From: Sphingobium ummariense RL-3
Lineage (GTDB): Bacteria > Pseudomonadota > Alphaproteobacteria > Sphingomonadales > Sphingomonadaceae
Assembly: GCF_000447205.1 (NCBI RefSeq)
Contig: NZ_AUWY01000048.1
Location: 61,320-125,319, forward strand
Length of the DNA stretch: 64,000 bases
Direction: 5' to 3'
Below, in pieces: positions 8,282-17,221 of this stretch (positions are counted from its first letter, which is position 1; the number at the start of each line of letters is the position of its first letter). The position numbers and the translations under genes were made by a program. A model generated the notes under the pieces. It saw only the letters and a program-made list of their open reading frames with translations. It was not told where the DNA came from and did not search any database.

Positions 8282-9040
8282 TTGGGCTCCTTCCGCCGCT
8301 GGCTTCGGATCGGCGCGCTGGCGGGCAGCCTGCTCTGCTGCCTCCTGCCGCATCTGCTCTGGCGTGCGCTGGGGCGCCCCTCGCCCTGGCCGCGACGCTT
8401 CCTGGCCCTCGCCGCCCGCGGTGTCGGCGCGCGCGTCCGGATCGAAGGCCGTCCCGCGTCCGGCAACCTGTTCATCCTCGCCAATCATCTGAGCTGGATC
8501 GACATATTGGCGCTCGGCGGCGCGACCGGCGCCGCCTTCGTCTCGCATGACGGCGTCGCCGGCTGGCCCGTGATCGGCTGGCTCGCCGCCCAGAACAGCA
8601 CGCTGTTCGTCGCACGCGAGCGGCGCGGCGCGCTCGCCGGACAGATCGACGCCCTGCGCGCCGCCATGGCGGGCCACCAGCCGGTCGCCCTGTTTCCGGA
8701 GGGCACCACCGGCGACGGCACCGCGCTGCTCCCCTTCAAGCCGTCCCTGCTGGCGGTGCTGATGTCCCCGCCCTGCCCCGTCATCGTCCAGCCGGTCCAT
8801 ATCGACTATGGCGCCGCGACGACGGACATTGCCTGGGTCGGCGAAGAGCCGGCTGGCACCAACGCGTCGCGCGTCCTGGCCCGCCCCGGCCGCCTGGACG
8901 TGACCTTGCGCTTCCTGGAGCCCTTCGACCCGTCCGCCTGCGCCGATCGCAAGGAGATTGCCACCCTGGCGCGCGACCGGATCGCCGCCAGCATCGCGCT
9001 GCACCAGCGGCCTTCCGCTCCGGCGCTCCCCCCTGTATAG
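8282..9040 (+). CDS. 1-acyl-sn-glycerol-3-phosphate acyltransferase (PlsC-like)
   Basis: About 252 residues from a TTG at 8282, chosen because it begins four bases after the fur stop and just before the first hydrophobic segment. The ribosome binding site is weak, so the start is uncertain. An N-terminal membrane segment (IGALAGSLLCCLLPHLLW) is followed by acyltransferase motif I NHLSWID (HxxxxD) and motif III FPEGTT. Predicted to acylate lysophosphatidic acid at the inner membrane; the related ornithine-lipid acyltransferase OlsA cannot be excluded. Confidence 0.82.
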   Translation: MGSFRRWLRIGALAGSLLCCLLPHLLWRALGRPSPWPRRFLALAARGVGARVRIEGRPASGNLFILANHLSWIDILALGGATGAAFVSHDGVAGWPVIGWLAAQNSTLFVARERRGALAGQIDALRAAMAGHQPVALFPEGTTGDGTALLPFKPSLLAVLMSPPCPVIVQPVHIDYGAATTDIAWVGEEPAGTNASRVLARPGRLDVTLRFLEPFDPSACADRKEIATLARDRIAASIALHQRPSAPALPPV

Positions 9041-9049
9041 CTGGACCGC

Positions 9050-10399
9050 ATGAATCGCAGCGACGCCCCGAAAAATCCGGCCACCTTCCACGTCAAATCC
9101 TTCGGCTGCCAGATGAACGTCTATGATGGCGAGCGCATGGCGGAGATGCTGGGCACGCGCGGCATGACCGCTGCGGCCGACGGAACGGAGGCCGACCTCG
9201 TCATCCTCAACACCTGCCATATCCGTGAGAAGGCAGCAGAAAAGGTCTATTCCGATATCGGCCGCATGGTGCGGGAGGATGGCTCGCGGCCGATGATCGC
9301 GGTCGCCGGCTGCGTCGCCCAGGCCGAAGGCGGGGAGATCAGCCGGCGCGCGCCGACGGTCGACATCGTCGTCGGCCCGCAGGCCTATCACCGCCTGCCC
9401 GACCTGATCGACAGGGCGGGGCGTGGCGAGGAAGCCGTCGACACCGACATGCCGCTCGCCTCCAAATTTGCCGCCCTGCCGGGGCGCGCGAAGCAGGCGC
9501 GCCCCACCGCCTTCCTCACCATCATGGAAGGATGCGACAAATTCTGCACCTATTGCGTGGTGCCCTATACGCGCGGCGCTGAGATCAGCCGCTCCTGGTC
9601 GGCGATCCTCGACGAGGCGAAGGCGCTGGTCGACGGCGGCGTGCGGGAAATCACGCTGCTCGGCCAGAACGTCAACGCCTGGACCGGCGAGGACGACCGG
9701 GGCCGCGTGCAGGGCATGGACGGGCTCGTCCGCGAGCTGGCGAAGATCGCGGGCCTGGAGCGCATCCGCTACACCACCAGCCATCCCAACGACATGAGCG
9801 ACGGCCTGATCGCTGCCCATGGCGAAGTGGACAAGCTGATGCCCTTCCTCCACCTGCCGGTGCAGTCGGGCAATGATCGCATCCTCAAGGCGATGAACCG
9901 CAGCCACAGCGTCGACAGCTATCTGCGCATCATCGACCGTGTTCGTGCCGTGCGACCCGACATCGCGCTGTCGGGCGACTTCATCGTCGGCTTCCCCGGC
10001 GAAACCGATGCGGAGTTCGAAGATACTCTGAAGATCGTCGAACAAGTGCGCTATGCACAATGCTATTCCTTCAAATACAGCCCGCGCCCCGGCACGCCGG
10101 CAGCCGAAATGAGTGACCGGGTCGCTCTACAGGTCATGGACGACCGCCTCGCCCGATTGCAGTCCGCCATCAACCGGCACCAGGCCGAATTCAACGCCGC
10201 GACCGTCGGCCGCCGGACCCGGATCCTGCTGGAACGCAAGGGCCGCCATCCCGGCCAGCTGGTCGGCAAGACGCCCTGGCTCCAGTCGGTCCACGTCCCT
10301 GGCCCCGACCTCGCCATCGGCGACATGGTCGAAGTCGACATCATCAGCGCCGGGCCGAACAGCCTGGCCGGAGAACCCAGCAGGAGGAAAGCCGCTTGA
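9050..10399 (+). CDS. miaB: tRNA-2-methylthio-N6-dimethylallyladenosine synthase MiaB
   Basis: A 449-residue methylthiotransferase. The N-terminal UPF0004 domain carries the auxiliary cluster cysteines (FGCQMN, NTCHIRE, VAGCVAQ). The radical-SAM site is GCDKFCTYC (Cys-x3-Cys-x2-Cys), followed by the usual VPYTRG, and the C-terminus is a TRAM domain. It thiomethylates i6A37 in tRNAs reading UNN codons. It is the fourth of a co-directional run (fur, plsC-like, miaB, phoH, ybeY, corC). Confidence 0.96.
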   Translation: MNRSDAPKNPATFHVKSFGCQMNVYDGERMAEMLGTRGMTAAADGTEADLVILNTCHIREKAAEKVYSDIGRMVREDGSRPMIAVAGCVAQAEGGEISRRAPTVDIVVGPQAYHRLPDLIDRAGRGEEAVDTDMPLASKFAALPGRAKQARPTAFLTIMEGCDKFCTYCVVPYTRGAEISRSWSAILDEAKALVDGGVREITLLGQNVNAWTGEDDRGRVQGMDGLVRELAKIAGLERIRYTTSHPNDMSDGLIAAHGEVDKLMPFLHLPVQSGNDRILKAMNRSHSVDSYLRIIDRVRAVRPDIALSGDFIVGFPGETDAEFEDTLKIVEQVRYAQCYSFKYSPRPGTPAAEMSDRVALQVMDDRLARLQSAINRHQAEFNAATVGRRTRILLERKGRHPGQLVGKTPWLQSVHVPGPDLAIGDMVEVDIISAGPNSLAGEPSRRKAA

Positions 10400-10404
10400 T
10401 CCCA

Positions 10405-10440
10405 AAATCCGTCGATCCCGCGCAGGCGGGAACCCATCTC
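10405..10440. repeat. Short palindrome between miaB and phoH
   Basis: TCCCGCGCAGGCGGGA (10416-10431) is a 6-bp stem with a 4-base loop, flanked by GTCGA and ACCCATCTC. It resembles half of the GATCCCAGC-type palindromes found elsewhere in the window and may be a single diverged relative. Confidence 0.45.
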
Positions 10441-10512
10441 CGGACCTGTCCTTCGGAACGATGGCGCCTTGCTCCGGCATCGCGGACGGAAAAGAAGAAG
10501 GGAGGCTGCTGA

Positions 10513-11517
10513 ATGTCCAAGAAACCCAACCACACCCACCGCGCCGACACCGCCGAACGCGCCAGGCTGGAGGTCAGCTTCGAGCGGCCGCACCTACTCG
10601 GCACGCTGTTCGGCCAATATGACCAGAATCTGGTCGCGATCGAAAATCGCCTCGGCGTCTATATCGCCGCGCGCGGCAACAAGCTGCAGATCGAGGGCGA
10701 GGCCGAAGCCGCCGCCCGCGCCCGCGACGTGCTGACCGGCCTCTACAACCGCATCGTCGCGGGACAGGAGATCGACGGCGGCGCTGTCGAGGCCGTGATC
10801 GCCATGTCGGCCGAACCCACGCTAGACGGCATCATCCGCCACGACGTGGCCGAGCCGCCCAAGGTGATGATCCGCACGCGCAAGAAGACCATCGTCCCGC
10901 GCTCCGCCACGCAGGTCACCTATATGGAGGCGCTGACCCGCAACGACATCATCTTCGCCCTCGGCCCGGCGGGCACGGGCAAGACCTATCTCGCCGTCGC
11001 CCAGGCGGTGAGCCAGCTCGTCGCCGGCAGCGTCGATCGCCTGATCCTTTCCCGCCCCGCCGTGGAAGCGGGCGAGCGGCTGGGCTTCCTGCCCGGCGAC
11101 ATGAAGGAGAAGGTCGATCCCTATCTCCGCCCGATTTACGACGCGCTCTACGACACGCTCCCCGCCGAGCAGGTGGAGCGCCGCATCGCCAGCGGAGAGA
11201 TCGAGATCGCGCCGCTCGCCTTCATGCGCGGCCGCACCCTCTCCAACGCCTTCATCGTGCTGGACGAGGCGCAGAACACCACCATCGCCCAGATGAAGAT
11301 GTTCCTCACCCGCTTCGGCGAGAACAGCCGCATGGTGATCTGCGGCGACCCGCGCCAGGTGGACCTGCCGCAGCCTGGCATTTCCGGCCTCGCTGACGCC
11401 GTCACTCGGCTGGAAGGCGTGGAGGGCATCGCCGTGGTGCCCTTCAACGTGTCCGACGTCGTCCGCCACCCGGTCGTCGGCCGCATCGTCCAGGCCTATG
11501 AGGGGCCGGATGCCTAG
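10513..11517 (+). CDS. phoH: PhoH family protein (PhoH-like ATPase)
   Basis: A 334-residue protein. A short KH-like N-terminal region is followed by the PhoH P-loop GPAGTGKTYLA, then LSRPAVEAGERLGFLPGD, and a Walker B-like FIVLDEAQNTT. PhoH ATPases are usually encoded beside ybeY and are linked to RNA metabolism or phosphate stress. It starts at 10513, nine bases after an AAGGGAGG ribosome binding site, and ends 18 bases before ybeY. Confidence 0.94.
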   Translation: MSKKPNHTHRADTAERARLEVSFERPHLLGTLFGQYDQNLVAIENRLGVYIAARGNKLQIEGEAEAAARARDVLTGLYNRIVAGQEIDGGAVEAVIAMSAEPTLDGIIRHDVAEPPKVMIRTRKKTIVPRSATQVTYMEALTRNDIIFALGPAGTGKTYLAVAQAVSQLVAGSVDRLILSRPAVEAGERLGFLPGDMKEKVDPYLRPIYDALYDTLPAEQVERRIASGEIEIAPLAFMRGRTLSNAFIVLDEAQNTTIAQMKMFLTRFGENSRMVICGDPRQVDLPQPGISGLADAVTRLEGVEGIAVVPFNVSDVVRHPVVGRIVQAYEGPDA

Positions 11518-11535
11518 GCGAACGGAGAACGCAAG

Positions 11536-12048
11536 ATGATCGAAGTCGCCCTCCTGCACGAGCAGGGCTGGCCCGGCACCGAGTGGGAAACGCTGGCCGA
11601 GCGCGCCGTCGCCGCGGCCATCGGCCACAGCCCCTATGCCGCCTTCCTCACCGACGCCGCGACCTATGAAGTCGCGGTCAAGCTCACCTCGGACGAGGAG
11701 GTGCACCAGCTCAACCGGGCCTATCGCGACAAGGATCGACCGACCAACGTCCTGTCCTTCCCGATGGTCCAGCACGACCTGCTGGAGGCGACGGCCAACA
11801 CCGATGATGGCGAGGTATTGCTGGGCGACATCGTCCTCGCCGAAGGGGTCTGCGCCCGCGAGGCAGCGGAGAAAGGCCTGTCGGTCGCGGACCATGCCGC
11901 GCATTTGATCGTGCACGGGACTTTTCATTTGCTTGGATATGACCATATGGTCGATGCCGAAGCCGAGGCGATGGAAGCGCTGGAAACCCGCGCGCTCGAC
12001 AGCCTGGGCATAGCTGATCCCTATGGGGATCGTGAAACAGGGGTTTGA
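11536..12048 (+). CDS. ybeY: Endoribonuclease YbeY
   Basis: A 170-residue protein with the UPF0054 metal site HGTFHLLGYDH (HxxxHxxxxxH), preceded by RPTNVLSFP and LLGDIVLA. It processes 16S rRNA 3' ends and takes part in ribosome quality control. It is sandwiched between phoH and the CorC-like gene, the classic phoH-ybeY-corC order. Confidence 0.96.
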   Translation: MIEVALLHEQGWPGTEWETLAERAVAAAIGHSPYAAFLTDAATYEVAVKLTSDEEVHQLNRAYRDKDRPTNVLSFPMVQHDLLEATANTDDGEVLLGDIVLAEGVCAREAAEKGLSVADHAAHLIVHGTFHLLGYDHMVDAEAEAMEALETRALDSLGIADPYGDRETGV

Positions 12049-12057
12049 AAGGGACAT

Positions 12058-13011
12058 ATGGCTGAGGGCAGCCCCAAGGAGGGTTCCAGGGAATCAACCA
12101 AGGAACCGGACAGTAGCGGCCACGAGGGTGGTTTATGGAGCGGCCTCAAGTCGCTCCTCTTCGGAGAGGAAGAAGCTCACAGTCTCCGCAAGGAACTGGA
12201 AGAGGCACTCGACGAATATGATGGCGAGGATGAGGGCGAGCGCTCCGCTCCTCCTGCCAAGGGCGACCTGTCCGCAATCGAGCGCCAGATGGTCCGCAAC
12301 CTCCTGCATTTCTCGGAACGCACCGTGGATGACGTCGCCCTGCCGCGCGCCGACATCGTCGCGATCGAGGAGAAGGCGAGCTTCGAGGAACTGGCAGCCC
12401 TCTTCGCCGAGGCGGGGCACAGCCGCGTCCCCGTCTATCGCGAGACGCTCGACACGATCGTGGGCATGGTCCACATCCGCGACGCCTTCGCTGTCCTGGC
12501 CGGCAAGGTGCCGGTGCCCGACAGCATCGCGCCCCTGATCCGCCAGCCCCTCTATGTCCCCGAAAGCATGGGCGCGCTTGACCTGCTGGCCGAGATGCGC
12601 GCCAAGCGCACCCATCTCGCCATCGTGCTCGACGAATATTCGGGTACGGAAGGGCTGCTGACCTTCGAGGATCTGGTCGAGGAGATTGTGGGCGAGGTCG
12701 AGGACGAGCATGACGACGCGCCCGAGGCAATGCTGATCCCGCTCGACGACGGCCTCTGGGAAGCGGACGCCCGCGCCGAACTGGACGATGTGGCCGAAGA
12801 GATCGACGCGAAGCTGGGCGATATCGAGGAGGATGTGGACACGCTGGGCGGCCTCGCCTTCGTCATCGCCGGCCGCGTACCCGAACCGGGCGAGATCCTT
12901 GAGCATGAGGAAAGCGGCTGGAAGCTCGAAATCCTCGACAGCGACGGCCGCCGCGTCACCCGCCTGCGCCTTCACCCGCCGGTGGTGCGGGAGGACGAGG
13001 GCGACGAATAG
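12058..13011 (+). CDS. corC: CorC/HlyC family protein with tandem CBS domains
   Basis: A 317-residue protein. An acidic N-terminal tail precedes two CBS domains (PRADIVAIEEKASFEEL..GHSRVPVYRETLD and IRQPLYVPESMGALDLL..HLAIVLDEYSGTEGLLTFEDLVEEIVGEVEDEHD). A C-terminal CorC_HlyC domain follows (DTLGGLAFVIAGRVPEPGE). No DUF21 membrane domain is present, so this is the soluble CorC form, associated with Mg/Co efflux. Nine bases follow ybeY. Confidence 0.92.
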   Translation: MAEGSPKEGSRESTKEPDSSGHEGGLWSGLKSLLFGEEEAHSLRKELEEALDEYDGEDEGERSAPPAKGDLSAIERQMVRNLLHFSERTVDDVALPRADIVAIEEKASFEELAALFAEAGHSRVPVYRETLDTIVGMVHIRDAFAVLAGKVPVPDSIAPLIRQPLYVPESMGALDLLAEMRAKRTHLAIVLDEYSGTEGLLTFEDLVEEIVGEVEDEHDDAPEAMLIPLDDGLWEADARAELDDVAEEIDAKLGDIEEDVDTLGGLAFVIAGRVPEPGEILEHEESGWKLEILDSDGRRVTRLRLHPPVVREDEGDE

Positions 13012-13053
13012 AGCCTCCGCTGAATGGCGGAGGGTGGATTACGGATACACTCT

Positions 13054-13186
13054 CCGTTCGCCCTGAGCTTGTCGAAGCCTGTCCTGAGCGCCTGCCCTGG
13101 CAGGCAGTCGAAGGGGGCTTCCCTTCTTCTTCAAGCACAGTGCTTTGAAGAAAAGGGCAGGGCTTCGACAAGCTCAGCCCGAACGG
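13054..13186. repeat. Intergenic palindromic pair, TTCGACAAGCTC family (copy 1)
   Basis: CCGTTCGCCCTGAGCTTGTCGAAGCC at the left end recurs inverted at the right end (GGCTTCGACAAGCTCAGCCCGAACGG). Between them is a smaller hairpin (TTCTTCAA-GCACAGTGC-TTTGAAGAA). The gap 13012-13307 between corC and the DUF2142 gene contains only this element. Related elements occur at 19178-19256 and 26422-26497. Confidence 0.85.
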
Positions 13187-13307
13187 TTCCCTTGTGTCCA
13201 CCTCTGGCCAAAACCGGCACAGGCCCCTTCCCGCCCGCATCCGTCAAATATTAAGCCTTACAGCCTAGAACCGCGTCACCAACCGGAGCTGAGGTGCAAG
13301 CGGTACG

Positions 13308-14795
13308 ATGCGAAATGAACGGATTTCCCGGAGGCACGCGCAGCATGCCGACATGCTGTTCGTCGCACCGTGGGCCGTGTCCGAAAAACTGCTTCTTCTG
13401 GCCATCTGCATCGCCACCCTGTTCTTCGCCGTCCTGACGCCGCCCTTCCAGGCGCCCGACGAGAACCAGCATTATATGAAGGCGCTGATGCTTTCCGAAG
13501 GCCATGTGCTGACGGAGCAACGCGGGGCGCTGATCGGCGCCGACCTGCCTCGCGCGGCAGTGGAACTGCACGCGATCGACTTTCCCACCGAGCCCACCGG
13601 CCAGATCCAGCGCTATGACCGGACCATGCTGGCCCACAGCTGGACAGCCGATGCGGAGCGGCCTGGACGGAGCTTTGCCGACTTTCCCAATGTCGCCAGC
13701 TACGCGCCGACCCTCTATGCGCCCGGTGCCGCCGGGCTGCTGATCGGGGATGCGCTGGGCTTGCCGCGCCTGGGAGCCTTCTATGCGGGACGGCTGGTCA
13801 ACGCGCTGACCGGCCTTGTGCTGTTGCTGATGGCGCTGCGCCTGCTGCCCTTCGGCCGCAACGCGATGCTGGCGACAGCGTTGCTTCCGACCTTCGCCTA
13901 CCAGACCGGATCGCTTTCCCCCGATGCGGTCATCAACGGCCTCGGCTTCCTTGGCCTGGCGCTGGCGCTGCGCATGGGCTTCATGGCCGCCTCCGCCTCG
14001 CTTGCTGGCGGGCTGCTCCTGACGGCGCCGTTGCTGGCCCTGGCGAAGGGCGTGTACCTGCCGCTCATGGCCGCCGGTCTGCGCCTGCCCGCCGGTCGCC
14101 GCGACGCGCGGCCCTGCCTGTTGCTGGTCGCCATGGCGGCGGGCGCGGCCTGCTTTGTCCTCTGGATGAAATTCTCGGGCGGCAGCCAGGCACTGTACCA
14201 CATCGCCTCCCGCAAGACCGGCGAGACCATGATGACCGCGCCGCTCGCCGACCAACTCGCCATCATCCTCGCCGACCCGCTCGCCTATGCCCACGTCCTG
14301 ATCTCCAGCGTGACCGAGCGCGCGCCGGTCTATGCGCTGCAGATCGTCGGCCGCTTCGGCTGGAACGCGATCCTGCTGCCGCTCGCGGCCTATCCGCTCG
14401 CCGCGCTGATGCTCGTCGCGGGCCTGCTGAGCGGCTCGGGCACGCCCGCCGGCATCGGCCAGCGGCTCTGGTGGATCGCGATCGCCGCCGGTGTCGCGCT
14501 GCTGATCGAAACGGCCATGTACCTGACCGGCACGCCGCTCGGCGCCGACTATATCCAGGGCACCCAGGGGCGCTATTTCCTGCCCGTCCTGCCCCTCGCC
14601 CTGCTCGCGCTGTCGCCCGGCCGGCCGGTGCGCTGGGCGCCGCCGGTCTTCACCGCGAGCGCGGCGCTACTGCTCCTGATCGCCGCCGCCACGGCCTATG
14701 ACAGCTTCTGGGTCCACGGCTTCGTCACCGCCGACGGCATGCCGCCCCACGACAGCCTCATCCACGCGCTGCTCCTGCCCTCCCCGCGCTGGTAA
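13308..14795 (+). CDS. DUF2142 family membrane protein
   Basis: A 495-residue polytopic membrane protein with around ten hydrophobic segments. Shortly after the first helix comes the DUF2142 hallmark PPFQAPDENQHYMKA. Members are of unknown function and resemble GT-C glycosyltransferases in topology, and the acidic DE pair in the first periplasmic loop is compatible with that. The start at 13308 is the furthest ATG; 13353 (MLFVAPW) is an alternative. Its 3' end overlaps the convergent PAP2 gene by 129 bases. Confidence 0.85.
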   Translation: MRNERISRRHAQHADMLFVAPWAVSEKLLLLAICIATLFFAVLTPPFQAPDENQHYMKALMLSEGHVLTEQRGALIGADLPRAAVELHAIDFPTEPTGQIQRYDRTMLAHSWTADAERPGRSFADFPNVASYAPTLYAPGAAGLLIGDALGLPRLGAFYAGRLVNALTGLVLLLMALRLLPFGRNAMLATALLPTFAYQTGSLSPDAVINGLGFLGLALALRMGFMAASASLAGGLLLTAPLLALAKGVYLPLMAAGLRLPAGRRDARPCLLLVAMAAGAACFVLWMKFSGGSQALYHIASRKTGETMMTAPLADQLAIILADPLAYAHVLISSVTERAPVYALQIVGRFGWNAILLPLAAYPLAALMLVAGLLSGSGTPAGIGQRLWWIAIAAGVALLIETAMYLTGTPLGADYIQGTQGRYFLPVLPLALLALSPGRPVRWAPPVFTASAALLLLIAAATAYDSFWVHGFVTADGMPPHDSLIHALLLPSPRW

Positions 14796-15410
14796 CCACA
14801 GCGCGCACAGCGCCAGCCAGCCAAGCCCCTCGACCCATCCGGCGAGCACGTCGCTGGGCCAATGCACGCCCAGCCAGACGCGGCTGATGCCAATCAGCGC
14901 GATGGCCATCGCCGCCGACGCATAGCCCCAGCGCCGTCCGCCCAGCATCGCCAGCGCGCCGAAGAACATCATGTTCCCCGCCGCATGGCCACTCGGAAAG
15001 CTGTAGGTGGTGACCATGTCGAGGTGAGGCAGCAGGTCGGGCCGGGGCGCGGCAAAGATCTGCTTCAGCGCCAGATTGAGCAATGTTCCGCCGGCGACGG
15101 TGCCCGCCAGCCACGCAGCCCTTCGCCCCTGCGGCCCGACAACCAGGACCAGCAAGGCCAGACCGAGCAGAACCAGCCTTCCGCCGGTCCCGCCGACGGC
15201 GCTGGCGATCCGCATCGCCGGCGTGACGTGCCGGCCGACACCGCCGTCCCGCACATCGCCGGCCAGCAGCATCAACCGCAGGTTCAGCCAGTCCAGCATC
15301 CCCTGCCGCTGCAGCCACGCCACCACGCAAACGAAAAGGAGCGCGAGAGCAAAAGCCCCCGCGCCCCTGATCGTCGCTGTGCGCCGGTCAGATATGGAGC
15401 ACGCGGCCAT
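14667..15410 (-). CDS. PAP2 superfamily membrane phosphatase
   Basis: A 247-residue protein with about six membrane helices and the three acid-phosphatase motifs: KQIFAAPRP, FPSGHAAG and SRVWLGVHWPSDVLAG. It probably dephosphorylates a lipid or undecaprenyl pyrophosphate at the periplasmic face. The start overlaps the 3' end of lpdA by 23 bases. The last 45 or so residues after the final helix (GQEQRVDEAVV...) are hydrophilic and are encoded opposite the DUF2142 gene, so they may be a recent extension. Confidence 0.85.
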   Translation of the reverse strand: MAACSISDRRTATIRGAGAFALALLFVCVVAWLQRQGMLDWLNLRLMLLAGDVRDGGVGRHVTPAMRIASAVGGTGGRLVLLGLALLVLVVGPQGRRAAWLAGTVAGGTLLNLALKQIFAAPRPDLLPHLDMVTTYSFPSGHAAGNMMFFGALAMLGGRRWGYASAAMAIALIGISRVWLGVHWPSDVLAGWVEGLGWLALCALWLPARGGQEQRVDEAVVGRHAVGGDEAVDPEAVIGRGGGDQEQ

Positions 15411-16788
15411 AGGCGGCCAGCACGCTCTCGTGCATCGTCTCGCTGATGGTCGGGTGCGGGAACACCGTTTCCATCAGTTCCGCCTCGGTCGTCTCCAGCG
15501 TCTTGCCGATGGTATAGCCCTGGATCAGTTCGGTCACTTCCGCGCCGATCATGTGCGCGCCCAGCAGCTCGCCGGTCTTCGCGTCGAACACCGTCTTCAC
15601 GAAGCCGTCCGGCTCGCCCAGCGCGATCGCCTTGCCGTTGCCGATGAAGGGGAAGTTGCCGACCTTCACCTCATATCCCGCTTCCTTCGCCTTGGCCTCG
15701 GTCAGGCCGACGCTGGCGATCTGCGGATGGCAGTAGGTGCAGCCGGGAATGTTGCGCGGATCCATGGCATGGGGATGCTTGCCCGCAATCGCCTCGGCCG
15801 CGATCACGCCCTCATGGCTGGCCTTGTGGGCGAGCCACGGCGGCGCGGTGATGTCGCCAATGGCGTAGAGCCCCTCGACATTGGTTTTGCACGCGGCATC
15901 GGTCTTCAGGAAGCCGCGGTCGTCGATCGCCACGCCCAGTTCCTTGAGGCCGATATCGGCCGTGTTGGGCACGATGCCGATGGCGACAATGACATGGCTG
16001 AACTCGGTGGTCGCGACCTTGCCGTCCTTGTCCTTGATCGACGCGGTCACGCCGCTCGCCTTGGCCTCGATCTTCTCGACCCCAGCCTTGGTCAGGATGG
16101 TCATGCCCTGCTTCTTCAGCGCCTTTTCGAGGTGCGCGGAGATGTCCGCATCCTCGACGGGGACGATCCGGTCCATCATCTCGACCACCGTCACATCGGC
16201 GCCCATGTCGTTGTAGAAGCTGGCGAACTCGATTCCGATCGCGCCCGATCCGATGACCAGCAGCTTGGTCGGCATTTCGGGCGGGGTCATGGCGTGGCGA
16301 TAGGTCCATACGCGCTTGCCGTCTGCAGGCAGGTTGGGCAGGTCGCGCGCCCGCGCCCCGGTGGCGACGATGATATTCTTCGCCGCCAGCTCGGTCGCCT
16401 TGCCGTCCTTGTCGGTCACGGTCAGCTGGCCCTTCCCGGTCAGCTTGCCGGTGCCCATGTGCACGGCGATCTTGTTCTTCTTCATCAGGTGCGTGACGCC
16501 CTGGTTCAGCTGCTTGGCGACGCCGCGCGAACGCTTCACCACCGCGTCGAGATCGGCGGTGATCTTCTCCGCGGCCAGGCCATAGTCCTTGGCATGCTGC
16601 ATATAGTGGAAGATCTCGGCCGAACGCAGCAGCGCCTTGGTCGGGATGCAACCCCAGTTGAGGCAGATGCCGCCCAGCAGCTCGCGCTCGACGATGGCGG
16701 TTTTCAGGCCCAGCTGCGCGCAGCGGATCGCCGCGACATAGCCGCCGGGGCCGGAGCCCAGCACGATGACATCGTAATTCTCAGCCAT
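15388..16788 (-). CDS. lpdA: Dihydrolipoyl dehydrogenase (E3)
   Basis: About 466 residues from the ATG at 16786-16788 (a TTG six bases further upstream is possible). The FAD site is VIVLGSGPGGYVAA, the redox disulfide is GGICLNWGCIPTK, an NAD site is VIGSGAIGIEFAS, and the interface motif is CHPHPTIS-like (VFPHPTISETMHE) with the catalytic His. It reoxidises dihydrolipoamide of the pyruvate dehydrogenase complex; its linkage to pdhC supports that assignment over the 2-oxoglutarate complex. Confidence 0.95.
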   Translation of the reverse strand: MAENYDVIVLGSGPGGYVAAIRCAQLGLKTAIVERELLGGICLNWGCIPTKALLRSAEIFHYMQHAKDYGLAAEKITADLDAVVKRSRGVAKQLNQGVTHLMKKNKIAVHMGTGKLTGKGQLTVTDKDGKATELAAKNIIVATGARARDLPNLPADGKRVWTYRHAMTPPEMPTKLLVIGSGAIGIEFASFYNDMGADVTVVEMMDRIVPVEDADISAHLEKALKKQGMTILTKAGVEKIEAKASGVTASIKDKDGKVATTEFSHVIVAIGIVPNTADIGLKELGVAIDDRGFLKTDAACKTNVEGLYAIGDITAPPWLAHKASHEGVIAAEAIAGKHPHAMDPRNIPGCTYCHPQIASVGLTEAKAKEAGYEVKVGNFPFIGNGKAIALGEPDGFVKTVFDAKTGELLGAHMIGAEVTELIQGYTIGKTLETTEAELMETVFPHPTISETMHESVLAAYGRVLHI

Positions 16789-16819
16789 GCTCAATTCTCG
16801 CTTCTTTTCCAGAATCTTG

Positions 16820-17221
16820 TCATTCGCCCGGCATGGGCGGAACCGACCGGGGCTGGCGGTCCTCGCCGATGGCGACGAAGGTGAAGGTCGCCCGCGTCAC
16901 GCGATAGGACCGGTCGTCGTGCCGGGTCCGGCGCCAGGCTTCGACGTCGATCTTCATCGACGTGCGGCCGACCGACTTCAGCGTCGCGAACACCGACACC
17001 TCGTCCCCCACGACCACCGGGCGCAGGAAGGTCATGCCCTCGACCGCGATCGTCACGGCGCGCCCGTGGCTGTGCCGCGCCGCGACCGATCCCGCCGCGG
17101 AGTCCATGAGGCTCATCAGCCAGCCGCCGAAAATATCCCCATAGGGATTGGTGTCGGCGGGCATGGCGATGACGCGCACCGCCGGGCTTTGCGCCGGCGG
17201 ATCCTCGTCATGTCCCGCCAT
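16820..17221 (-). CDS. Acyl-CoA thioesterase, hotdog fold (YciA-like)
   Basis: A 133-residue protein with the acyl-CoA thioesterase signature ADTNPYGDIFGGWLMSLMDSAAG and the strand FLRPVVVGDEVSVFATL. It hydrolyses acyl-CoA in the cytoplasm, with chain preference unknown. Its ATG overlaps the pdhC stop (17219-17223), so it is translationally coupled to pdhC and lies between pdhC and lpdA. A role in relieving acetyl- or acyl-CoA build-up would fit but is inference. Confidence 0.9.
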   Translation of the reverse strand: MAGHDEDPPAQSPAVRVIAMPADTNPYGDIFGGWLMSLMDSAAGSVAARHSHGRAVTIAVEGMTFLRPVVVGDEVSVFATLKSVGRTSMKIDVEAWRRTRHDDRSYRVTRATFTFVAIGEDRQPRSVPPMPGE

